From: Bacteroidota bacterium
GTDB lineage: Bacteria; Bacteroidota; Bacteroidia; Bacteroidales; JAADJA01
Length of the DNA: 11,942 nucleotides
NCBI GenBank assembly: GCA_024278155.1
Contig: JAJRTT010000112.1
Coordinates: forward strand, 1-11,942
Direction: 5' to 3'
Shown: piece by piece, positions 6,803 to 11,942 of the stretch
Numbering within the stretch: the stretch's first letter is position 1
How the letters are laid out: each line of letters begins with the position of its first letter
Notes under the pieces: model-generated
The model's input: the letters and a program-made list of their open reading frames with translations, nothing else
What the model was told of the DNA's origin: nothing
The model's database searches: none
Translations under genes and position numbers: made by a program

Positions 6803-7041
6803 TGTTTTTTATTTAATCTGCATAAATATACACATTTTTCCGAATTAAAAAGTATAATGGGGCGTGAGAATGTTACTTGCTGTTTATCAGCGAATAATGG
6901 CGTCATATCTTAAGGGGTGAAGATAAAATATGCTTAAATCCCAATTTTTTTGCGGCTTAGGTTAGAATTTGATTATACAAATTTTCTGTGTACCCAAACC
7001 CAAAATGATTCCGATGGGCAACATATCCTTGGTAGGTTTTT

Positions 7042-8520
7042 CTAACCCTTATTTACTGTTTCGATAAAAGCCCCTCTTTCACGGAAATAAACAACGCCAG
7101 CAAAAATGAGTATCAATAATGTACTTACAGCGGTCCGTAATATCATATCCTCAATTGAAAGCTTATCTTTAATCAGAAAAAGGACAAGGGCAAAAGCGGT
7201 ATAAAGGACAATGGTTTTTATATCGTAATCTATCCTGAAGTGTCTGCGCCCAAGGAAAAACGAAAGTACCATGATAGAAAAATAGCAGGCAAATTGTCCC
7301 CAGGCCGAGGCCATGTAACCCCAAACCGGGATAAGCATTACATTGAACAAAATAATGACAATTGCCCCGATCAAATTAATGTATGCACCATAGCGGGTTT
7401 TGTCGGTGAGTTTGTACCAAATGGACAGATTGATGGTTATCCCAAAAAATATTTTGGCAAACAGGATAACCGGGACAATGCTCAAGCCTTCCCAGAATTT
7501 TTCATCGATAAAATACTTTGCAAAATCAATGTACAAGGTCACACCGAGGAAAATGAGAAGTTCGAAAATCACAAAATACTTCATCACATCGGCATACATC
7601 TTTTTGGAATCCTTATCTTTTGCCTTTGCAAAAAAGAAGGGCTCGGCGGCGTACCTGAACATTTGTGTAAATATGGTGAGCAAAACGGCCAGCTTAAAAT
7701 TGGCGCCATAAATACCCACAATCTGCAATGCTTCCTCTTTATCGGGCCAAAAATATTTTAGGAAAATCTTGTCCGAAACATCGTTGAACATCCCCAAAAG
7801 ACCAACGATAAGAATGGGGAAAGCGTAGTTCAACATCCGCTTTAGCAATGCTTTGTCAAATTTCAGTTTTATTTTAAAAATGTCGGGTATTAAAAGGATG
7901 AGCGTAACAATACTGGCAATAAGGTTTGAAATAAATGCGTATCCAACACCAATATCCGGGGAATAGAAAACCAGCAAGGGCGAATCCGGGTTGCTATCTG
8001 CGATCCAGGGACAAACCCAAAGGAAAAAGACGTTTAACACGATAAGGACAACGACATTGATTACTTTGATAATGGCAAAGCGGAATGCCTTGTTTTGTTG
8101 CCGTAAACGGGCAAAAGGAATGTTTGAAAAAGCATCGATACCGATAATCAGCCCGAAATAAATGATGTATTCATGGTGTGGTGAATAGTGGATCAAATCG
8201 GCGATGGGCTGCGAAAACAACAAAACAATCCCAATGAACATCAGGGATGTGACCAAAAGCGCAATGAAACCGGTACCATAAACAAGGTCTTTGTTTTTTT
8301 CTTTTTCAGAATACCTGAAAAAAGTGGTTTCCATTCCATAGGTCAGCAAAACCAATAGCAGGGCGGCATAGGCATAAAGTTCGGTGACAACACCATATTC
8401 GCCTTTCTGGAAAACCCGTGTGTAAAAAGGGGTCATCAAGAGAAAATTCATCAGCCGGGGAACAATGGTCCCCAATCCATAAACCGCTGTCTGACCTGCA
8501 AGTTGCTTTAAGTAATTCAA
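7042..8520 (-). CDS. Wzx-like polysaccharide/lipid-linked oligosaccharide flippase
   Basis: A 492-residue integral membrane protein with about 12-14 hydrophobic segments, typical of the polysaccharide transporter (PST/MOP) family that flips undecaprenyl-linked sugars across the inner membrane. Family-like segments are GQTAVYGLGTIVPRLMNF near the N-terminus, YGMETTFFRYS (61-71), VGIYGANFKLA (268-278), AAEPFFFAKA (291-300) and YGAYINLIGA (377-386), with LIPVWGYMASAWGQF further on. The start codon is TTG 8520. The frame is closed by TAA at 8530-8532 with no ATG between, and the next ATG would delete the first conserved membrane segment. It stands alone, not in a recognisable glycan cluster. MurJ is less likely given the overall pattern. 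Substrate is unknown. Confidence 0.88.
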   Translation of the reverse strand: MNYLKQLAGQTAVYGLGTIVPRLMNFLLMTPFYTRVFQKGEYGVVTELYAYAALLLVLLTYGMETTFFRYSEKEKNKDLVYGTGFIALLVTSLMFIGIVLLFSQPIADLIHYSPHHEYIIYFGLIIGIDAFSNIPFARLRQQNKAFRFAIIKVINVVVLIVLNVFFLWVCPWIADSNPDSPLLVFYSPDIGVGYAFISNLIASIVTLILLIPDIFKIKLKFDKALLKRMLNYAFPILIVGLLGMFNDVSDKIFLKYFWPDKEEALQIVGIYGANFKLAVLLTIFTQMFRYAAEPFFFAKAKDKDSKKMYADVMKYFVIFELLIFLGVTLYIDFAKYFIDEKFWEGLSIVPVILFAKIFFGITINLSIWYKLTDKTRYGAYINLIGAIVIILFNVMLIPVWGYMASAWGQFACYFSIMVLSFFLGRRHFRIDYDIKTIVLYTAFALVLFLIKDKLSIEDMILRTAVSTLLILIFAGVVYFRERGAFIETVNKG

Positions 8521-8544
8521 TAGTGGATTTTATAATTTGAAACG

Positions 8545-8575
8545 CAAATGTACATATTTTGTTATATTTGCAATA
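8545..8575 (-). promoter_or_regulatory. Promoter of the Wzx-like flippase gene
   Basis: On the minus strand TATTG (8571-8575), an 18-base spacer and TACATTTG (8545-8552), a perfect -7 element. The start near 8538 leaves a leader of about 18 bases, consistent with the TTG start at 8520. Confidence 0.55.
8563..8570 (+). promoter_or_regulatory. -7 element of a plus-strand promoter for the CYTH gene
   Basis: TATATTTG is a perfect -7 match on the plus strand. The nearest TTTG (8536-8539) is 23 bases upstream, a weak fit. Transcription from about 8577 would give a leader of roughly 190 bases that includes the 8627-8665 hairpin. No closer TAnnTTTG precedes the CYTH start. Confidence 0.45.
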
Positions 8576-8626
8576 CACATGGAGGGTATACAACGAATTG
8601 CGCCTTTTGTGGGATTTAGGGCCTTG

Positions 8627-8665
8627 GTGTTTTAGTGGCTTAAAAACCATGAGCCACTAAAACAC
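8627..8665 (+). repeat. 14-bp perfect inverted repeat in a CACTAAAA repeat cluster
   Basis: Arms GTGTTTTAGTGGCT (8627-8640) and AGCCACTAAAACAC (8652-8665) are exact reverse complements around an 11-base loop; one G-U and one A-U pair can extend the stem. The octamer CACTAAAA recurs at 8655-8662, 8674-8681 and 8745-8752, and in reverse as TTTTAGTG at 8630-8637 (TTTAGTG at 8712-8718). There is no T-run, so it is not a terminator. It resembles the interspersed CCACTAAA/ACACTAAA-type intergenic repeats seen in many environmental genomes (recalled, not checked). It lies in the predicted leader of the CYTH gene. Confidence 0.7.
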
Positions 8666-8767
8666 AAAACACTCACTAAAAATAAATATAAGGATATGGC
8701 TTTTGTATTGATTTAGTGCAATTTGTAGTACGCCCCACTTGAACCACTAAAAGGTAAAACAGAAGAT

Positions 8768-9232
8768 ATGGCTAAGGAAATCGAACGTAAGTTTTTGGTT
8801 TTGAACGATGATTATAAAAAGGGATCGGAAGGGATACTTTATAAGCAGGGGTTTTTGAACACCCATAAAGAGCGTGTTGTCAGGATCCGCTTGGTTGGAA
8901 AGAAAGGTTATTTGACCGTAAAGGGGCTCACAAGTAATATTTCACGTTGCGAATATGAATACGAAATCCCTTTCGATGAAGCGGAACATATGCTCAACGA
9001 AATTTGTGAAAAACCGATTATTATAAAGAAACGATATAAAATCCCGAGGGAAAGTTTCGTTTGGGAAGTGGATGAATTCCTTGAAGACAATAAAGGCCTT
9101 GTGATTGCCGAAATTGAATTGGAACATGAAGGCCAGGAATTCCCCATACCTTCCTGGCTGGGAAAAGAGGTGAGCGGGGACCCTAAGTATTACAATGCAA
9201 ACCTGGTTCGGTTTCCTTATTTGAAATGGTGA
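8768..9232 (+). CDS. CYTH-domain protein (triphosphate tunnel metalloenzyme)
   Basis: A 154-residue single-domain CYTH protein. The ExExK signature is E4-I-E6-R-K8. Inward-facing tunnel residues typical of the family are present: R39 and R41 (VRIRL), K52 (LTVKG), E63 and E65 (CEYEYEI), K87/K88/R89 (KKRY), E100 and D102 (WEVDEF), and E115 and E117 (AEIELE). Enzymes of this size in bacteria usually hydrolyse inorganic triphosphate or similar organic triphosphates with a divalent metal; class IV adenylate cyclase activity is possible but less typical. A purine stretch AGAAG sits just before ATG 8768. The gene is alone, divergent from the flippase, with a long leader holding an inverted repeat. 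Family assignment is firm; substrate is inferred. Confidence 0.9.
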   Translation: MAKEIERKFLVLNDDYKKGSEGILYKQGFLNTHKERVVRIRLVGKKGYLTVKGLTSNISRCEYEYEIPFDEAEHMLNEICEKPIIIKKRYKIPRESFVWEVDEFLEDNKGLVIAEIELEHEGQEFPIPSWLGKEVSGDPKYYNANLVRFPYLKW

Positions 9233-9267
9233 AATTAATAGAAAATTATAGTTTTAGAATTGACCTG

Positions 9268-9292
9268 GGGTTTTGCCCTGTATCAAAAACCC
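9268..9292. other. Imperfect stem-loop between convergent genes
   Basis: GGGTTTTG (9268-9275) pairs with CAAAAACCC (9284-9292) with one bulged A and an 8-base loop. It lies 36 bases after the CYTH stop and 29 bases before the stop of the minus-strand small reading frame. Without a T-run it is at best a weak bidirectional 3'-end structure. Confidence 0.35.
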
Positions 9293-9321
9293 TAAAAACC
9301 ATTATCGAATTATTGTCCGGT

Positions 9322-9471
9322 TTATAAACTATTTTCCAGTGGTTTACCATTTATCGAATAGGCAACAATTTCCTCTTTTTCCAAAACATCTTGAATTTGT
9401 TTTAAAACAGATTCATTATTGGTATTAAAAAGCTTTTTGGCCAAATCTATTTTTGTTATCTCAAAATTCAT
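9322..9471 (-). CDS. Small antitoxin-like protein, possibly a truncated remnant
   Basis: A 49-residue frame from ATG 9471 to TAA 9322-9324. It begins MNFEITKIDLAKKLFNT, then a helical stretch (SVLKQIQDVLEKEE), and ends YSINGKPLENSL. This pattern (short amphipathic helices, then a GKPL turn) recalls the N-terminal half of small Bacteroidota addiction-module antitoxins, which normally continue for another 20-30 residues after GKPL; that comparison is from memory. No toxin gene is seen next to it. A TATTTTTG -7 box at 9511-9518 supports expression. It could be an orphan antitoxin, a remnant, or an unrelated small protein. Confidence 0.5.
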   Translation of the reverse strand: MNFEITKIDLAKKLFNTNNESVLKQIQDVLEKEEIVAYSINGKPLENSL

Positions 9472-9510
9472 ATTGATTACTTTTATGAGAAGTAATTAAT
9501 TCTATTTATG

Positions 9511-9538
9511 CAAAAATAGGACATCTATTAAATAGCAA
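9511..9538 (-). promoter_or_regulatory. Promoter of the small antitoxin-like gene
   Basis: On the minus strand a TTG (9536-9538), 17-base spacer and TATTTTTG (9511-9518), a perfect -7 match. Predicted start near 9505, leader about 34 bases. Confidence 0.4.
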
Positions 9539-9629
9539 TTGATTCGGGTGTTATTTTTTACTGTTGGAAATTGCTAAAATAGCTTTGATTTACAGTATTC
9601 CAGTGAAAATTGATTATGAATAAACTAAA

Positions 9630-9670
9630 TTTGTTAAATATTTGTTAAAATTAGGTAAAACCATACCTGA
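9630..9670 (+). promoter_or_regulatory. Direct repeats and inverted repeat upstream of the small-RNA promoter
   Basis: Two copies of TTTGTTAAA (9630-9638 and 9641-9649) are exactly 11 bases apart, one helical turn. They are followed by the inverted repeat TTAGGTA (9651-9657) / TACCTGA (9664-9670), with one mismatch-type G-T step. All lie just upstream of the -7 box at 9686-9693. This looks like a regulator binding region or an activated promoter, since a normal -33 box is absent. Bases 9472-9629 hold nothing else recognised beyond the 9511-9538 promoter. Confidence 0.4.
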
Positions 9671-9685
9671 ATAAAATATTTGATA

Positions 9686-9693
9686 TACTTTTG
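9686..9693 (+). promoter_or_regulatory. -7 element of the small-RNA promoter
   Basis: TACTTTTG, a perfect TAnnTTTG. No TTTG is found at 19-21 bases upstream (the sequence there is ATAC). The predicted start, about 9697-9700, coincides with the first base of hairpin 1 of the RNA candidate. Confidence 0.5.
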
Positions 9694-9696
9694 CTT

Positions 9697-9842
9697 CATC
9701 TGGTAAACGAAAAACCGGATTTGTTCTGAAAAAAGATTTAAAAATATTCTAACTGTCGCCAATAGGTGATAGTTCACAAAGGTTTTCATAATTCGATTCT
9801 TTTGGGTTTGGCGGGGTCTACAATCGTGGGCTCCGTTTTTTT
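9697..9842 (+). ncRNA. Candidate structured small RNA, about 146 nt, family unknown
   Basis: A transcript from the -7 box at 9686 to the terminator would be about 146 nt. Hairpin 1: ATCTGGT (9698-9704) / ACCGGAT (9714-9720), 7 bp, 9-base loop. Hairpin 2: AACTGTCGCC (9751-9760) / GGTGATAGTT (9765-9774), 10 bp, loop AATA. Hairpin 3: the terminator at 9812-9835. Together the stems contain six G-U pairs that become A-C mismatches on the other strand, so the structure belongs to plus-strand RNA. AAAAGA and TCTTTT flanking hairpin 2 could extend it into a longer rod, vaguely like 6S RNA. No SRP, tmRNA or RNase P signature was seen. It ends about 190 bases before the MutS-like gene, which has its own -7 box, so an independent RNA is more likely than a riboswitch. 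Confidence 0.55.
9812..9842 (+). terminator. Intrinsic terminator of the small RNA
   Basis: Stem CGGGGTCTAC (9812-9821) / GTGGGCTCCG (9826-9835): ten consecutive pairs including three G-U, with tetraloop AATC. It is followed directly by seven T (9836-9842). The wobble pairs orient it to the plus strand. Confidence 0.75.
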
Positions 9843-10000
9843 ATGCCCTTTTCCCAAACTTCCTACCGCTTATATTTTCCAATAGCAACATTTCGGTGAT
9901 TCTGTAAAAAGTTAACGAAGTGGTATGTTTTGCAGGAAATTTAGTTCGCAATATATTTTCTTTTGCATATTCCGGGTTAAAACATAAGGTGAATATGAAG

Positions 10001-10008
10001 TATCTTTG
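10001..10008 (+). promoter_or_regulatory. -7 element of the MutS-like gene promoter
   Basis: TATCTTTG, a perfect TAnnTTTG, with no good -33 TTTG at 19-21 bases. The start near 10015 gives a leader of about 17 bases. That leader contains part of the small inverted repeat CCTGTT/AACAGG (10011-10024) and an AGGGG that may act as ribosome binding site before ATG 10032. Confidence 0.5.
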
Positions 10009-10031
10009 CGCCTGTTTTAACAGGGGCAAAT

Positions 10032-11831
10032 ATGATTAAAAAAGACTCCGGGGCAATTTATAATAAACTCCTTGAAGGTTATTCGCGCAAGCTTGAGAAA
10101 ACAAAACGCAAAGCCAGGATGATTTCATTTTTAAGGTTGGCCGTTTTTTTGGGATCGGCATTCCTTATCTATCTGTTCGCAGGTTCCGGATCGATGACGA
10201 ATTTGTACCTTGTAATTTTCATCGGGACAATTGCCTTTCTTGTTTTGATAAAAATACACTCAAAAGCACTTTACCGGCAACGAATACTGGAGGCTTTTAT
10301 CAAGATTAACAAGGATGAGCTCAGGTTCATGTCCGGTGATTTTGGCCATTTTGAAAACGGAAAGGAATTCATTGACCATTCCCACCCTTATTCCTATGAC
10401 ATTGATATTTTTGGGGAAGGGTCGCTTTTCCAGTTCCTGGACCGGACGGCAACTTCCATCGGGAAACCAAAACTTGCCGATCGACTTAAAAATCCTTTTA
10501 TGGATATTGGGGAAATCAGGAAAAATCAACAAACAATTAATAAATTAAGGGAAGAGTTGGACTGGAGGCAAAATTTCCATGCTATTGCATTGTCCGGGAA
10601 AGAAAATGAACCGGACAAAAAGCGTATCCTCGATTGGGTAAAAACACCTGCTTCCTTTCAAAACCCAATTTTAAAGCTTTTGGTTTTGATTGTCCCAATT
10701 CTCACAATTGGTATGCTTGTTTTGTTTTCGGCCGATATAATTGAGGAAAAACAATTGCTCCTCTATTTTTTGTTGCCCCTTGGCATTTCAGGAAGTTTCA
10801 GCAAGAAAATCAATAAAAGGCATATGGAAGTGAGCAGGACTTCGGCAATGCTCGGCAAATACGGGAAACTCCTTTATGAAATTGAAACAGCTGGTTTTTC
10901 AACTGATATTTTTTCCGGTTTCAAGGATTCACTGAAAACCGGGGGCGCTTCTTCTTCTGTTGAGATAAAGAGACTCTCTTCTATTCTAAGTGCCCTCGAC
11001 AACAGGTTGAATTTCGTTTCCTGGGCCTTGTTCAATGGGTTTATGTTGTGGGATATTTTGCAGATGCTGCGCCTCGAACATTGGCAGGCAAAACATCAGG
11101 ATAGGCTTGAAACCTGGTTTGACATTATTGCCGAAACGGAAGTATTGAACTCCCTCGCCAATTTTTCATTCAATAACCCGGAAGCAGAATTCCCACAGGT
11201 ACAAAATCCTGATTATATTTTTAAGGCCGAAGAACTTGGCCATCCATTGATCCCTAAAAACGCCAGGGTAGATAATAAAGTGGAAATCAAGTCAACGGGT
11301 TTTAGTATAATCACCGGGGCGAACATGGCCGGGAAAAGCACCTATCTGCGGACCATTGGCGTCAACCTGATATTGGGGATGATTGGTGCACCTGTTTGTG
11401 TAAAAGGGGTTGCAATAAGCCCCATACAGCTTTATACCAGCATCCGGACAGATGATTCCCTCCAGAAAAACGAATCCTATTTTTATTCTGAACTGAAACG
11501 CCTGAAAGCCATAATCGATGAACTAAAACGGGGAACAAAACTCTTTATCATTTTGGATGAAATCCTTAGGGGGACCAATTCAAAAGACAAACACGCAGGC
11601 TCCGAAGCTTTATTGAAACAGCTCATTGATTTAAAAGCTACCGGAATAATTGCAACCCACGATGTGGCATTGGGCATCCTGGAAAAATCATTTCCCGATC
11701 ACATTAAGAATAGTTGTTTTGAAGTAGATATTGATGGAAGTGAGCTCTCCTTTGATTATAAACTCCGTGATGGTGTTTCGAAAAACATGAACGCCACTGT
11801 TTTGATGAGGGAAATGGGGATTACGGTTTGA
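10032..11831 (+). CDS. Membrane-anchored MutS-like ATPase
   Basis: A 599-residue protein with the ABC-type ATPase domain of MutS at its C-terminus but no mismatch-recognition domain. ATPase motifs are intact: Walker A GANMAGKS (429-436), signature region DDSLQKNESYFYSELKR (474-490), Walker B LFIILDE (504-510), and the H-loop ATHD (541-544). Residues about 260-390 resemble the helical lever/core region of MutS. The N-terminal half has two close hydrophobic segments (about 31-50 and 57-73) and another pair (about 213-232 and 240-256), so the protein should be membrane-bound. This architecture recurs in Bacteroidota; its role is not established, and classical mismatch repair is unlikely. ATG 10032 follows AGGGG closely. 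It is monocistronic, convergent with the gene at the right edge. Confidence 0.85.
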   Translation: MIKKDSGAIYNKLLEGYSRKLEKTKRKARMISFLRLAVFLGSAFLIYLFAGSGSMTNLYLVIFIGTIAFLVLIKIHSKALYRQRILEAFIKINKDELRFMSGDFGHFENGKEFIDHSHPYSYDIDIFGEGSLFQFLDRTATSIGKPKLADRLKNPFMDIGEIRKNQQTINKLREELDWRQNFHAIALSGKENEPDKKRILDWVKTPASFQNPILKLLVLIVPILTIGMLVLFSADIIEEKQLLLYFLLPLGISGSFSKKINKRHMEVSRTSAMLGKYGKLLYEIETAGFSTDIFSGFKDSLKTGGASSSVEIKRLSSILSALDNRLNFVSWALFNGFMLWDILQMLRLEHWQAKHQDRLETWFDIIAETEVLNSLANFSFNNPEAEFPQVQNPDYIFKAEELGHPLIPKNARVDNKVEIKSTGFSIITGANMAGKSTYLRTIGVNLILGMIGAPVCVKGVAISPIQLYTSIRTDDSLQKNESYFYSELKRLKAIIDELKRGTKLFIILDEILRGTNSKDKHAGSEALLKQLIDLKATGIIATHDVALGILEKSFPDHIKNSCFEVDIDGSELSFDYKLRDGVSKNMNATVLMREMGITV

Positions 11832-11832
11832 C

Positions 11833-11865
11833 CCGGGCAAAACATTACAATATCCCGGTTTTTTT
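11833..11865 (+). terminator. Candidate terminator of the MutS-like gene
   Basis: CCGGG (11833-11837) / CCCGG (11854-11858), a five-pair all-GC stem with a 16-base loop, followed by seven T (11859-11865). It starts just after the MutS-like stop and overlaps the 3' codons of the convergent gene. The long loop makes it moderate at best. Confidence 0.45.
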
Positions 11866-11942
11866 CAGTATCTCCCTAAGTTCTTTGTTCTTATGGGAAT
11901 AATCTATCAGGACGGACTCCAGCTCTTTCTGTTTATTGTTTA
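11845..11942 (-). CDS. C-terminal end of an unrecognised minus-strand gene (partial)
   Basis: A minus-strand frame open to the window edge gives 31 residues ending at TAA (11845-11847). It contains KQKELESVLIDYSHKNKEL and ends ILKKTGIL. It is highly charged and helical, possibly a coiled coil or an insertion-site tail. Its stop lies 13 bases beyond the convergent MutS-like stop. The product cannot be named from so short a piece. Confidence 0.5.
   Translation of the reverse strand, partial: NNKQKELESVLIDYSHKNKELREILKKTGIL

Noticed and set aside
6713..6913. 66-aa plus-strand reading frame over the VapBC-like promoter
   Set aside because: It begins inside the antitoxin gene on the other strand and shows no recognisable motif.
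8579..8635. 18-codon frame starting ATG GAG GGT in the CYTH leader, considered as a leader peptide
   Set aside because: No ribosome binding site, no attenuator-like codon bias, and it runs into the repeat hairpin by chance.
10011..10024. CCTGTT/AACAGG inverted repeat just before the MutS-like start, considered as an operator
   Set aside because: With a 2-base loop the real stem is about four pairs, and such matches are common by chance.
9841..10029. 62-aa minus-strand reading frame between the terminator and the MutS-like gene
   Set aside because: No family resemblance, it covers the MutS-like promoter, and its composition looks like non-coding DNA.
1..11942. CRISPR array, tRNA, rRNA or insertion sequence
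   Set aside because: No regularly spaced repeats, no tRNA-like cloverleaf, no rRNA segments and no transposase frame were seen on reading.

Overview
The window looks like chromosomal DNA of a Bacteroidota bacterium. Almost every well-placed gene start is preceded by a perfect match to the Bacteroidota -7 promoter element TAnnTTTG, most starts lack a strong Shine-Dalgarno sequence, and the gene set fits (a DUF4369-type thioredoxin lipoprotein, a Wzx-like flippase, a single-domain CYTH protein, a membrane-bound MutS-like ATPase). The content resembles Bacteroidales/Marinilabiliales-type genomes, but genus cannot be read from it.

Layout, left to right. Bases 1-48 may be the 3' end of a plus-strand gene, followed by a stem-loop. 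A TlpA/ResA-like thioredoxin lipoprotein is on the minus strand (172-1278). Diverging from it is a two-gene MNT nucleotidyltransferase/HEPN module (1415-2048, type VII toxin-antitoxin), whose promoter is flanked by a perfect 10-bp inverted repeat. Converging on that is a minus-strand protein that reads as a divergent class III nucleotide cyclase (2078-3016). Next is a translationally coupled minus-strand pair: a YbhN/LPG-synthase-type membrane protein (4409-5467) and a processive GT2 glycosyltransferase (3223-4416). Divergent from this pair is ruvC (5497-6048), which has a forced TTG start.

The next section is a VapBC-like locus on the minus strand. Its antitoxin (6536-6754) and a strong promoter are intact, but the PIN toxin frame (6082-6531) is cut by one in-frame TAA before its last two acidic residues. 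Then comes a Wzx-like polysaccharide flippase (7042-8520, minus, also TTG start), divergent from a CYTH triphosphate tunnel protein (8768-9232). The CYTH leader carries a 14-bp perfect inverted repeat inside a CACTAAAA-rich repeat cluster.

Between the CYTH gene and the last large gene lie a 49-aa antitoxin-like reading frame (9322-9471, minus) and a strong candidate for an independent plus-strand small RNA (about 9697-9842). The RNA candidate has its own -7 box, three hairpins that use G-U pairs valid only on the plus strand, and an intrinsic terminator. The last large gene is a membrane-anchored MutS-like ATPase (10032-11831), convergent with the C-terminal end of an unrecognised minus-strand gene that runs off the right edge.

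Themes: cell-surface glycan and lipid work (flippase-like protein, GT2, Wzx), genome maintenance (RuvC, MutS-like), and small stress or defence modules (MNT-HEPN, VapBC remnant, antitoxin remnant, cyclase-like protein) in the gaps. Most interesting are the small RNA, the cyclase-like protein with non-canonical substrate residues, the freshly broken PIN toxin, and the inverted repeat around the MNT-HEPN promoter.
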